A DNA stretch of 64,000 nt from Pomphorhynchus laevis (taxonomy: Eukaryota; Acanthocephala; Palaeacanthocephala; Echinorhynchida; Pomphorhynchidae). A model generated the notes under the pieces. The model saw nothing but the letters and a program-made list of their open reading frames with translations. It ran no database searches and was not told the DNA's origin. Positions within the stretch are counted from its first letter, which is position 1. The number at the start of each line of letters is the position of its first letter. Made by a program: the position numbers and the translations under genes. The DNA lies in contig WNNJ02000199.1 of the NCBI GenBank assembly GCA_012934845.2, forward strand, positions 62,001 to 126,000. Reading direction: 5' to 3'. Below, in pieces: positions 42,625 through 54,021 of the stretch.

Positions 42625-44690
42625 TTAAAAAAACAATATTTTAAAATTTGCCAAATTCGGACGTCCAATTGAAGTAGGGAAGCCATAGCTCGCCGGAGAT
42701 CGAATGCGTTCGCAAGAGTGTCGTCTGCACGGTGCGGCTATGTTCGGCCCAGCTCCAATGCCATTATCATTACTCTGACAAGTCTGTATCGACTCTAGAT
42801 GTTGTTCTTGATCATCATATATCAGACTGGATGAAGGCATTTCAATTAGATTAAGACGTTTGATTGACGGGGAAATCGTATCGTCGCAGGCTGGAGGCAC
42901 TACGGAATGAAGAGGCATAACTCCAACAGAACTCGTCCTGCCTGATAGATCAGTAGAGTCGTTAGATATGTTGATCACAGGTTTGTCGTTAGAGAAAAAT
43001 CGCATTTCTGGATCATCACATGGTCCCAATTCCTTCTCCAGAAGAGGTCGCCCAATATCGTCCAAGCTCTTAAGTATTGCTTTCGCGTTACCTCGCATGA
43101 GGGCTATTGAAGCTCGCTGAAACAACTGTGATACCGCCCTTGAGTATGGAACACCGTTCCGCTGTGACATGGACCGGGATATATTCCGAATCAGTTTTCC
43201 CCAGTACTGTTCCACCCTCCGTAGGTTTCGATCACTGCTGCCGCGAAGCAATAACCGCTGTTCTCCATCTTGCGCCTATATTTCCTATCTTTAACGGATA
43301 CCGCATATTGGTTAGCTGCATATGCGGGGATGCGTGCTGCCATTTTGACGACTTAATTTTGTTGTGGATTCGTCACCGCAAAATCTACCGCTTGTGGGGG
43401 ATCGCCATAAAAGAGAATGTTCGCTGGCCTTTCGCGTAAGTTTCTCTGATAAGATGATGTACTTCGCGGGCTACTCTCATACCAGCAGAGGTAGCAGCTT
43501 GGAATATGGTGTCCCGAATACCGTCATGCCGGATGCCAGGAAATCCACCGAATTGACAAGTAAACCGTGGTAACCGTACTTATCTGCAGGTCTTAGGCAA
43601 CGTCTACATCGGTAATCATCACAGTGAAATGACAAGCATAACCAAAGGCGTAGTAAAGCACAGAATTCATTTAGGGCCAAGCACATACCAGTTATCTTGT
43701 TGGATACTGCCTGCAACCACGAACATGCGTGTGGGCACGGTACTGCCAAAAGTCTTGACGCATTAAAGGAGTCTGATTCTATTATAAGGGTTTCTCTGGT
43801 TCGGTATTTAATGAATTTCGAAATATTAGCTTATCTACTGCACAGCTTATCCACATTGTCGTCTGGAGGTATTTGAATAGATGCAAGGCGTTTACGTAAC
43901 CAGGAAATGAGTTAGGATCAAGCGACAAACGATCTGCGACCATATGTACCCCGGCAACGAAAGCCGGTCCAGTGTGCTGCTTACAACTGCGTAAACCCAA
44001 TCCCCCAATTTCAGAGGTAAGTAGGCTTGTTGCTATGACTTGAAGTTAGTTTGGACTGCTGTAATTGCGATAAACGCATCCCTGATCGAACTATCGAACA
44101 ACCGAACTTTTTTTTAACCGAAAAAACACTTCGGCAAAAATCGGATCACCTGTGCGCATGATATGATTGACGCGGCTGGAAGACGCACATGAGCGCAATA
44201 AGGTATAGGCAAATTGCGGGTCTGGCAACAATTCCAGCCTTTCTAGATCGCGCTGAAGTGATGGAAGAATATTTTCAATTAGAAAATGGGAGCAAAACTC
44301 TTCTGACCCCACTGGAACCCCAAGAAGAGAGAAACCGCTAGTTGGATTTATGTTTGACACGCATGAACATATTTCCTTGAGTGAAATTGTCGACTCCGCG
44401 AACCCAATGACTTTATTCTTCTTCCAGATAACTGTCATTCCAATGTCAGAAAAAGCCGTTGAAATGAAGAGGAGAAATTCAGCTACAGCAGCTGTAGTAC
44501 CCGCCACGATTCAATCATCCAAGTACCATTGATTGAAGAATATCTCATCGACACCACTAATAGAAACTATTATAGATTGTATTGCGAGGCAAAATAGAAA
44601 AGGTCCGAGGGGATCGCCCTATTGAACACCGCACGCCGATTGAAGAGGTTCCAATTGACCGATATCAGCTTGTATATAACAGCTAATATA
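42625..44690 (-). mobile_element. LINE with RT and putative restriction-like endonuclease region (RLE-B), decayed
   Basis: Minus strand from 44690: QSACGVQ.GDPLGPFLFCLA, then FFNQWYLDD (RT motif C), AGTTAAVAEFLLFISTAFSD (44091-44507), GLRSCKQHTGPAFVAGVHMV (43782-44000), HACSWLQAVSNKITG and CRRCLRPADKYGYHG (43477-43749, zinc-knuckle-like), VDFAVTNPQQN near 43380 and FQRASIALMRGNAKAILKSL (42625-43251). A zinc knuckle followed by an Asp-containing D.AVT block after RT is the layout of R2/CRE/NeSL-type LINEs that use a restriction-like endonuclease; that assignment is inference. Truncated upstream of the RT palm, many frame breaks. Confidence 0.7.
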
Positions 44691-45289
44691 TAACTATATT
44701 AGCTTGTAAAATTTACACGCGAAAAGAAGAGACAAAAGAATAATGTTACAATAGTGGGTCCAAAATACGAACATCAGAGATGAAAACTTTTTTGATTTTT
44801 CCGTTCGAACGAATGGTACCTCGAGTCTTTTGTTGTCTTAAGCTATGATTGAAAGCACTATTCTAAGAGAAAACATCAAGGAAATATTTAGAATTTAGTA
44901 ATAAACCGCTTTATTTATGAATATGTTAGAGAGGATTCCTTCCAATGGTACAAAAGGGACACTGCTAATCTTGCTTGCTAAGTAGTGTATCCTCGATAAA
45001 TTTAATATAAAATACATGGAGCAATCCGTAAATAATGAGTTAGAATAGATAAAGATTGATTGAATATGCTATTTGTAAATATACTGTAAATATTGAGTAG
45101 GTAAATAGATATTGAGTATAATTGTTATAAAATGAAACTGATACGGTTATGATTTAAAAATAAATAAAAAGTTAATAATTTTTTACGACAATTCATACTT
45201 TTTATACAATTCGATAAAATACATTATTTGATTCCCTCAAATGGGCCTTTTTCAAGTAGTAACATTCATGTCTAAAAAATTTATTATTA
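44691..45289. other. Unassigned AT-rich stretch
   Basis: No gene or repeat recognised. Confidence 0.4.
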
Positions 45290-45497
45290 TAATATCGGAC
45301 ATCAATTGACACGATAAGCTGCCACTTCGGTTTCATCCATTCTATCTCCTATTGGATTATGTAATGAAGATCGTGCTGCACGTAAGGCTAATGAACTTGA
45401 CCTTGCTAGAACGATTCCAATTTTTTTTGCCGCAACCAGGATATGACTTCGGTGTACATCCTGTCTTTCTACACGCTTATTTTGTGTGCTACATGTT
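45290..45497 (-). mobile_element. 3' part of RLE-type LINE A (continues at 49514)
   Basis: Minus strand reads HVAHKISV.KDRMYTEVISW then, after a frame change, IGIVLARSSSLALRAARSSL and MDETEVAAYRVN followed by a stop. It continues exactly the domain that ends GGAGHQAQRFMQHV at 49520, the two parts being separated by the family-2 LINE. Confidence 0.7.
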
Positions 45498-45574
45498 AAA
45501 AAAACGATTTATTTTAACGTGGCAAATGCGTGCCAGCGCACGCTTACATGACCACAACAAAACAAGACTGTGAA

Positions 45575-46261
45575 TCAGGTGTCGAGAAGGTGTGAACGAA
45601 GGAGGTGTTTGAATGTGATAAAGGAGGGAGCGCGGCGGACGTCGAGAGGGAGTTGATTCCAGGCGAGTGAGGCGGCGACGAGGAAGGATCGGAGACCGTA
45701 GTTGTTGGAGTAATTAGGAACGTGAAGTAAGAGGGTATGACAGGAACGAAGCGATAGCGAGGTGGGGCGAGTATCGTCAAAGAAAGGAAGGTTGATGAAC
45801 AATGGGGAGCCGACAGCGATGAGACGAAAAGTAACGAGAAGAAGGCGGAGTTTGATGCGGATGTGGATGGTGGGCCAGGAGAGTTGGGCAAAATATGTGG
45901 ATGTGTGGTCGAAGCGACGGAGACGAAAGAGCACTCGAACGGCGGTGTTGATTATTCGTTGTAGGGGTAGGATGATGGATTTTGGAGAATTGGCGAAAAG
46001 GCTAAGGCAGTAATCGATTTTAGGGAAAAGAAGCGATGAAAGAAGAGACATACAAGAACGGAAGTCGATAAGGGGGCGGATACGGCGGATGTCACGAAGA
46101 ATTAAGTTAGACGAGCGGACCTTGTCACGGACGAAGGGTTTAAGGGAAAGGTGATCATCGAAATGGAAGCCTAAGAAAGTGAGATTGTGGACTATAGGGA
46201 TGATCGATGAGGCAAAAGAAACAATGGGAGGAGATATGTTTGGTTTACGGGGAGGATCCAC
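45575..46261 (-). pseudogene. Family-2 LINE ORF2, C-terminal piece
   Basis: 228 codons from PRKPNISPPIVSFASSIIPI through RDKVRSSNLILRDIRRIRPL to SFITFKHLLRSHLLDT and a stop. Collinear with 21040-21693 in the other copy. Overlaps the RT frame where the reading shifts (about 46200-46255). Confidence 0.88.
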
Positions 46262-47559
46262 ATTATTTTGGACTTTTCGGGGTTTAGAACGAGATGGAGA
46301 TTGGAGAGACGTTTGTAGATAGAAGAAAGACAGTTGGAGGCAGAAATGCCGATATCGTGTATGCGATGTGCGGGTGCATGAGCATAGATTAGAATGTCAT
46401 CGGCGTATTGCATGACCTTAAAGGAGTAAGGTTTGATAAACGGAGATAGATCGCCAAGCAGAAGAGAGAAAAGCAGGGGACCTAGGACTGAACCTTGTGG
46501 GACCCCGCAAAAAATAGGGATGGGAGGGGAGGATGATGAATTAGAACAGACGCGAAAGGAACGGTCGGATAGATATGAGGCGAACCATGCTACGGAGGAG
46601 GAAGAAAAGCCGTAATCATAACGAAGGCGAGAAAGGAGGACGGAGTGGTCGACAATGTCGAATGCGGAGGAGAGGTCGAGGGAGATGAGAACACTATATA
46701 GAGCCTTGTCTCGAGAAATGAGTAAGTCGTTGTACACTTTTATGCATGCGATTTCTGTCGAGTGATTAGAGCGGAAAGCGGATTGGAAAGGAGGGTACAG
46801 ATTGGATGAGGAGAGATAAGCGTTGATTTGTATTAAGATGAGGCGTTCTAAGAGCTTAGAAAGAGTAGGGAGTAGTGAAATGGGGCGATAGCTAGAAGGA
46901 AGGGAGGGGTCGAGCGATTGTTTCTTAAGGAGGGGACGAACGATTGCGGATTTCCAGTGTGAAGGGAAGATACGACTGCGGATGGACGAGTTAAACAAGG
47001 TTGTGAGAAATGGGGATATCGATGAGCATATAGATTTTAATATGTGGGTAGGCAGGGGATCGGCGGGTGAGGTTTTGTTGGGCAAGGACATGAGGACAGA
47101 TGATATTTCTGTAGGTGAGACAGGGAGAAGATGAAAGAGTTCCGGAAGGATGAGGCTAGGCGGGGCAGAGTGGGATAGGATGGAGACCGGGGTGTGAGAG
47201 AGCAGCGTGGATACTTTAGTCTGGAGAAATGACGAATAATCATTAGCATTGATGTTGCACGGCGTAGAGGAACGAGCCAGGATTGAGTTAAAAGTATGCC
47301 AGAGAGTCTTAGAGTTGAATGAAGTGATGATTTTATGCTGCCAGAAGGAGTTGCATTTGGTACGTAGTAGGTTGAGATGAGACCGGCGAAGAGCAAGATA
47401 GGAATCACGGAAAGACGGAGTGATCGGGCGGAAATCGCGTCTGAGAGAGCGGTGATAGACTCGAAAAGCATGGCGGAGTCGACGCTTTGAGAGTAGACAT
47501 TGGATGTCAAACCATGGGGCACGGTGCAAGCGACGGTGTGGGTGAGACTTGAAGGGCAA
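46192..47559 (-). pseudogene. Family-2 LINE ORF2, RT
   Basis: 455 codons in one frame: HRAPWFDIQCLLSKRRLRHA (linker), SPADPLPTHILKSICSSISP, YRPISLLPTLSKLLERLILI, FQSAFRSNHSTEIACIKVYN, SLDLSSAFDIVDHSVLLSRL (motif A), GVPQGSVLGPLLFSLLLGDL (motif B), MQYADDILIYA (motif C) and LHLVLNPEKSKIMWI. All RT catalytic residues are present; the frame shifts after MWI. Confidence 0.9.
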
Positions 47560-47785
47560 GAGAATATCGAGAGTGGATGTGAGTTCAGAGTCGAAAAGAA
47601 AGGCGAGATCGTGAGGAGATGAATATGTTATTGTGGGTAATGATAGAGACGATTTGAGTAAGGCAGAGCGGAGAAGGGAGAGGTCAAGATTTCTCCAAGG
47701 GCGACGTAGGATTGTAGGTGTGTGAGGAGGGGTGTGGTTGCGAGTGAGATCAAGGGTGATAAGAAAGTGATCGGATAGACCAGGA

Positions 47786-48463
47786 TCAGAGATGGACAGT
47801 GAGGTGTAGGCAGCAAAATGATCGAGGACAGCGATGATGTAGAACCAAGTATATGTGTGGGGCAGTGGAGATTAGTTTGTAATTGTAGTTGGATAGAATG
47901 TTGATGAACCGGATGGAATCCGTGGAAGAGGGGCGGTCTAGGCGGATATTGAAGTCGCCTAGAACGAGTGAAGGGATTGAGGACAAAGAACAATGATAAA
48001 GGAGGTCAACGAGTTCGATAATAAATAAGACTGTAGGAGCTGATGAACCAGGACGGTATACAATGGCGAGATCTAGAGTGATCAGGTTAGAAAAACGACA
48101 AGTGAGCAATTCAAAAGAGCAATGAGTGAAAGGGGGATTGATTTTGCGAAGAGACGCGGGGTGACGCGCGGATGCGACGATGCCGCCATAATTAGAAAAT
48201 TTAGAAGGGTATGAGCTGAGGGGGCGGGCGGATTCGACTAGGGAGGAACCGGCAGAGAGCAGACGGCGAATGGAAAGGTCGTCAAAATCTGAGTGCCAGG
48301 ATTCGGTGAGGCAGAAGAGATCGATGGATTGCTTGGTGAATAGGTTGATGATAAGATCGGATTTATTGAGAATAGATCTAGTGTTGAGGAGACAGAGACG
48401 GAAACCGTGTGTTGTGGCGAAAGTGTCTAGTGGAGAAGATACATAGGAGAGATGTAGCGCCAT
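47786..48463 (-). pseudogene. Family-2 LINE ORF2, APE endonuclease N-terminal part
   Basis: Starts MALHLSYVSSPLDTFATTHG, then RLCLLNTRSILNKSDLIINL, LFCLTESWHSDF (catalytic Glu), GGIVASARHPAS, LAIVYRPGS and SLVLGDFNIRLDRP. The frame shifts around 47830-47990, after which the rest of the endonuclease reads in another frame (47628-47993). Confidence 0.85.
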
Positions 48464-49500
48464 CGAATTTTTGGTCGGGTGTGGACAACTTGAAAATTTC
48501 CGTCTATATTTCGGATGGAGAGTGATGTTTCGTAGTTTTCCTCGCGACGGCGTTTTTCGATTCGGGCTGAAGAGATTTGAGCGATTACAGAAGAGGCGCG
48601 ATCGGGAAAAATTCGAGTGGTTGAAGATGACATGAGTTTGAATCGTTGAGAGAGGACAGAAGACGCGTGAGAGCGATGCTTGAAAACAATTTTTAGGAGA
48701 GGGGCTGGGAAGGATTAGATTGAGAAGATTTGTTTAGACGGATGAATGCGACAGGAGAAATGTCCTTGAAAAAGGATGGTTTATCCGCAGGAACAATAGA
48801 CGAGAGGATTGATCTGAAGGCGGAAACATCGTGGTCCAGACGTTCTTGTGGAGATAAGGATTTAGAAGGCGTGATATTAGTAACAATGACGCAACGATCG
48901 CGAGAAGCAAAGCGCTTCCGTAAAGGAGGACGACTGACGTGAGTAGGTGAGATCACGATAGAAGAGCTGTCAGTTGATGATTTGGAGGGATTTGGTTTGA
49001 CGACGGGAGACAGAGGATAATGATAATAAAGAGGGTGGCAAGCGATGTGAGGAAAGGTTATGAGTGGAAGGATAGTGGAGGTTGGTGGAGGTGATTTTGA
49101 TTGATGGATGCAAGGTATTGAGGGACGAGACGGGAAGGACGGGACGTGGGGTGTCGGGGAGTGAATATACATTAGTTGTAACAATTTGCGGCTCCGTCAC
49201 TGTCTTGGTAGATTTATCATAAACTTGACAAAATCCATCTTGCTGCGATACAGTTTGCGGCTCCTTCACTGTCTCAGTAGATTTGTCAGAAATTCGAGAA
49301 ATTCGATCATGCTGCGATGCCATTTCCAATTGCTCTAATCGCTTTATTATCAAGTTGATTTGTTTCGCCGCACAGAATCCACAGTAGAACGGTGGCCCGC
49401 CACAAGTTTCCTGACCCAAAGCACAATTATGCGTTACTGATGTCCAGATTTGACAGCCGCTAGCGGAGCATTCCACTTGTATGTTCTCGAGCTTGCCGGT
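48427..49500 (-). pseudogene. Family-2 LINE ORF1 (zinc finger plus RRM-like), frame-broken
   Basis: Begins near VDTDKTGKLENIQ and has the zinc finger VECSASGCQIW ... FYCGFCAAKQ. Two copies of a 29-residue-like segment (SKTETVKEPQTVSQQD / SKTVTEPQIV) follow, then a Ser/Pro/Thr-rich stretch, LSPQERLDHDVSAFRSILSS (48693-49184) and SSTTRIFPDRASSVIAQISS ... TSLSIRNIDGNFQVVHTRPK (48427-48633). The zinc finger matches the other ORF1s in the window. At least two frame changes. Confidence 0.75.
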
Positions 49501-49513
49501 TTTATCGGTATCA

Positions 49514-51385
49514 ACATGTTGCATAAATCTCTGTGCTTGATGTCCTGCCCCACCATGGATTGAAAAGATAAGTGGGCAAAACGTCGCATATTCCACTTCT
49601 AGGACACGTTCGCTGTATTTCGCGATTGTTCGATTCTCATGGTATATATAATTGCTTCGGATGTCTCTCTGTACGCAGCTACGAGCATGAATGTTGAACA
49701 CACAAATATCGAAGAAGCTTCGCTCGAATCTGCCTCTAAAAAGACCATTACAAGTCACATCTAGACGGTCTCAGTCGTCTCGATTTGTTGTGGCCCGCGT
49801 GAAGTTTCATGTTTCGTTTACAGGCTGAAATTGGGGTTCTGAGCTGACTCTGTTACAAACGATAGTCAAGGTGCCAGCTATAAAGTCCCTTATTTCGTAA
49901 TACCTAATTGTCGGAATAGCGCATGTTGGGCAAGATAGGGCGTGTGTTATATCGAAATCTAATCTGCATTTGTAATTTGTTGGGACGTTATCGGGGTCCA
50001 GCCGTATCTGGTTGCTAGAGAATCTTGGAATTCCCTTCCTTTTAACCGCATATTCATGTTTTCAATCGGACGAATTGTTAGCCAGAATGATGCTCCCTTC
50101 TCCGACACATACATAATTGACTTTCTTGTATTTTCGTCCGTCCTTGTTAAAATTTCATTTCTCTTATCCTTGAGGTGTTGCGAAGATGCGTTTCTTATTG
50201 TAGATAATATAACTTTTTGACTTATATAACTTATTGTCATATTCCGTCATCGCTGTATTTGATAGGCCCCTGATGCCCATACCTCCCAAGCTTAACGGCA
50301 GAGACATTATCTTCTGAATTTTCTCACTACATCGCTATATGCCTATAAGTTTGATCATTAATTTGCCAAATATTGCATTTCTTATTGGTATGAAATGCTT
50401 TGGGAAGTTGGACACGTTATATGTATATAAGTCCACTTGTGTTAAAGGGCTGTCTCCAGAGCCATGTAAGCGATTTGTGCGTCTATCTCCGCAACATGTA
50501 TTAGTTCTTCTGTCATTTCGTCCATTTGGCAATTAATTGTGTAATATACTCGTCCATGAATTTGCGTGTTCCTATCGGACTTCCCAAGATGATAATACCT
50601 TCACTTACTAATTTTATTTCCGTGTTCTGAAACTGTGATTACACATATTCTTTTCTGGCTCATGTGTAAGTAATTTACATTTGCGCTCATATGGGAAGTA
50701 TCCATACTGTGGCTTACTCTTTTATCCATACTCTTTCCCTTATATAACCCCATAAGTCTAATAGGTCTTGTATTGTTCCTGCGAATGATGCGTCGTCAGC
50801 GAATTAGCGGTTTTCAACTCTAGGGAAACGTTCTCGTATCTCTTTAATCAAGGGTATGAATGCAATCACAAATCATGTCATTGCAAAGGGATCACCCTAG
50901 GTAACTCCTTCTTTGGAGAGTATAGTTTTACCTCCCACATTTAGATAAGAATCCGTTGAATAGCAATTGTTGAGGACTGTCTTGAGTGATGGGCAAACAT
51001 GATTTACGTTTTGTAGGAGCAGACGACGATTTATGCGGTTTGAATGTGTTCCACGCGTCAATGCTTAGTACTGTGCTTTTCGGGTTTTGTGTAAAACTAA
51101 TGATTTCGTGAATGACAACCTCAGTTCCTGCTCTTTGTCCAGCACGTAACTGGGGACCCCTGCTATTTCTTTAACATCCATTCTTACTTTATCTAGGATA
51201 ACTTTTCCTATAATTCTTCTGACTACTTCGCAAGTTCCAATCGGTCTTACCCCAGGGTTTTTGTTTAAAGATATTAGACGACATGTCGTAAACGCTTTAA
51301 CTGTTTCTTCTTTCATTGTGTTTTAGGCAACGTGTATTGCAAATTTCGCCACGATTTCTCTCAGGATCTTCAAATTATTTCCAAA
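49514..51385 (-). mobile_element. 5' part of RLE-type LINE A, decayed
   Basis: Minus strand from 51385: SFGNNLKILREIVAKFAIHV, EETVKAFTTCRLISLNKNPG, VRPIGTCEVVRRIIGKVILD (51065-51316), KTILSKEGVT.GDPFAMT and FADDASFAG near 50790-50960 (RT motifs B and C), LGGMGIRGLSN near 50280, EKGASFWLTIRPIENMNMRL and YGWTP (49959-50240), FDICVFNIHARS and FCPLIFSIHGGAGHQAQRFM (49514-49758). The order RT, Cys/His region, then FDICVF in a conserved tail resembles LINEs with a restriction-like endonuclease. It has many frame breaks; the 3' end is at 45290-45497. Confidence 0.75.
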
Positions 51386-51389
51386 AGAA

Positions 51390-51785
51390 GTTAATAAATA
51401 AAAATAATAAAGAAATAATAATATAATAAATATTATTATACATTCAACAACATACGAGCATTAGCTCAAATAGCTGGCTCACAATAACTTCGCAAATACT
51501 TTAATTATTTATTAAAATAAGGAAATGCAACACGAAGCATTGTTTGATCCATTCGTAGTCTTCTTTTAAAAGTACTAAGTGAACTGCATCTAACGTTGTC
51601 TGCATCAAAGTTGTTCCTAAGCTCAACAATTCTTCTATCAAATTGCTTCGCGCTCAATTTCTGTACACTGCGTCTTCGAATAGCTAAAGAATGACTTCGA
51701 ATAACATTTGAACCACGTAATTGAACCCTACTCCGAAGAGGGTGTTTGTGACGTTGGAATAAATGCCAAACCAAGCACATATCCA
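51390..51785 (-). mobile_element. CR1-like LINE 3'-end fragment
   Basis: 97 codons (51505-51798) match the C-terminal end of family 1 (CLVWHLFQRHKHPLRSRVQL, RRSVQKLSAKQFDRRIVELR, LSTFKRRLRM). The 3' stem here is AGCT/AGCT (51463-51475), a paired double change relative to AGCC/GGCT. The upstream end abuts a plus-strand family-2 LINE. Confidence 0.78.
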
Positions 51786-54021
51786 TCCGCCTAAACAAAT
51801 CTTCTCAATCTAATACTTCTAAGCCCCCTCTCCTAAAAATTGTTTTCAAGCATCCCCCTCACGCGTCCCCTGTCCTCTCTCAACGATTTAAACTCATGTC
51901 CTCTTCAACAACCCGAATTTTTCTCGATCGCACCCCTTCCGGAATCACTCAACTCTCTTCTGCTCGCATCAAAAAACGCCGTCGCGAGGAAAGCGGCGAA
52001 ACATCTCTCTCCATCCGAAACATAGACGGAAATTTTCAAGTTGTTCACACCCGCCCAAAAAATTCGATGGCGCAACATATCCCCTATGTTTCTTCTCCGC
52101 TATACCCTTTCACCACCACACACGGTTCCGCCTCGGCCTCCTCAACACTAGATATATTCTCAATAAATCCGATCTTATCCTCAACCTATTTACCAAGCAA
52201 TCCATCGATATCTTCTGCCTCACCGAATCCTAGCACTCAGATTCCGACGACCTCGCAATTCGCAGTCTGTTCTCTGCCGAATGCTCACTAGTTAAATCCA
52301 CGCGCCCCTTCAGCTCATCCCCTTCTAAAGTTTTTAATCATGGCGGCATTGTCGTATTCGCCCATCACTCTCTAGCTGGTCATTTGATTCTCCAAGTATT
52401 TTTAAGCATATCAAAAATATAGACGTTGTGAGCACTTCTGAGAAAGGTTTGATTCAACCAGGACTGTCTATTACACCTATCTGCTTTTCATGCTTCTACA
52501 CTGCAAAGATGGCGTACCGTTTCGGCTTTGAGGAGCCTCATCAGTTGCAGCAATACAATGCATACACATGAAAACCATACTATATATAAATTAAAGCAGA
52601 AATTGGCATATTGTCTCATATCCTTACTTAAAGTCATCACTAAAATGATGCAAATATGTTTCGTCGACTTTTCAATGACTTTTCGTCCTAGGGAATCCAC
52701 AGGCGATATTTCCCATCGTATTCGATATTGAGGAAAGTGTCGAATACAAAGAGTAAATTCTATTTTTTCGACTTCATCAATCATTAACTCCACTGATTCC
52801 ATCCAGTTCATCAACATTCTATCCAACTACAATTACAAATTCATCTCCACTGCCCCCACACATATCCTTGGAGGGGGAATCGACATCATAGCTGTCCCCG
52901 ATCGTTTGCTGCTTACACCTCACTGCACATCTCCGATCCTTGTCTATCCGATCACTTTTTCGTCACTCTTGATATCACTTCCAACCACTCCTCGCTTCAC
53001 ACACCTACCATCATACGTCGCCCTTGGAGAAAACTTGACCTCCACATTCTCCGCTTCGCCTTACTTAAATCGTCTCTATCTTCTCACATAATAACATCAT
53101 CCTCTCCTCATGATCTTGCCTTTCTTTTCGACTCTGAACTCACATCCACTCTGGATCATCTCTTGTTCTTCAAGCATAACCATCACCGTCGCTTGCATCG
53201 TTCCTCATGGTTTGACATCTAATGCATACTCTCAAAGTGTCGACTCCGTCATATATTTCGAGTATATCACCGCTCTCTCAGACGTGATATCCGCTCGCTT
53301 ACTCCGTCTCACCGTGATTCCTATTTTGCTCTTCGCCAATATCATCTCCACCTACTACTTACCAAATGCAAATCCTGACAGCATAAAATAAACAATTTAT
53401 TAAACACTGAGTCTCTCTGGCATACTTTTAACTCACTACTTTCTCGCTCCACTTCGCCTTGCAACATCAATCCCCATGATTATTCGTAATTTCGTCAACC
53501 AAAGTATCCACGCTGCTCTCTCACAACCCCGTATCCATTCCATCTCCCTGCTACTCCCCTCATACTCCAAGAAATCTTTCATATTCTCCGTCTCATCTGC
53601 CAAAGTCTCATCTGTCCTCAAGTCCTTGCCTAACAAAACCTTACATGCAGATACCCTGCTTACCCCGTACTTAAATCCATATGTTCATCAATATCTCCAT
53701 TCCTCACCACCTTGTTTAACTCGTCCATCCGCAGTCGTATCTTTCTTTCACACTGTAAATTCGCCATCGTTCGTCCCCTCCTTAAGAAACAGTCGATCGA
53801 CCCTCACTTCTGTCTAGCTATCGCCCCATTTCACTACTCCCCACTCTTTCCAAGCTCTTAGAGCGTCTTATCTTAATACATCAACGTGCATCTCTCTTCA
53901 TCCAATCTGTACCCTCCTTTCTAATCTACTTTCCGCTCTAATCACTCCACAGAAATCGCCTGCATGAAAATTTACAACGATCTACTAATTTATTGTGACA
54001 AGGCTCTATATAGTGTTGGTA
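51786..54021 (+). mobile_element. Family-2 LINE copy, decayed and truncated at both ends
   Basis: Starts inside ORF1 (AAACAAATCTTCTCAATCTA), with TTRIFLDRTPSGITQLSSAR and TSLSIRNIDGNFQVVHTRPK (51896-52090). Endonuclease remnants follow near 52120-52350, 52760-53090 and 53200-53390, and RT linker and fingers to 54021, where it stops at GACAAGGCTCTATATAGTGT and joins a minus-strand CR1-like LINE. The segment 52385-52760 does not match the other copies. More diverged than 19861-21770, hence older. Confidence 0.82.
52385..52760. other. Non-LINE segment inside the decayed family-2 copy
   Basis: About 375 bases replace the roughly 290 bases expected between the endonuclease motifs. They do not resemble any other sequence in the window and have no clear inverted ends. 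May be an insertion with deletion, or a gene-conversion patch. Confidence 0.4.

Larger units (their letters stand above)
45498..49513 (-). mobile_element. Family-2 (CR1/L2-like) LINE, near full-length, frame-broken
   Basis: Flanked by the 7-bp duplication ACATGTT (45491-45497 and 49514-49520). It holds ORF1 (about 49500-48427), APE endonuclease (48463-47600), RT (47559-46192), C-terminal region (46261-45575) and a 3' UTR with the hairpin at 45528-45543. ORF1 and ORF2 overlap by about 37 bases. It has at least four frame changes. It was inserted into RLE-type LINE A. The sense strand is C/T-rich and poor in G. Confidence 0.9.

Noticed and set aside
42625-43251. 208-codon open frame that could be taken for a host gene
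   Set aside because: The first third matches the tail of RT elements (FQRASIALMRGNAKAI) and lies downstream in order from YLDD and zinc-knuckle pieces; it is part of a decayed LINE.
45352-45573. Plus-strand 73-codon open frame
   Set aside because: It is antisense to the 3' tail of RLE-type LINE A and the family-2 3' UTR.
52488-52826. 112-codon minus-strand open frame
   Set aside because: It spans the border between a foreign segment and plus-strand LINE sequence, so it is not one coherent gene.
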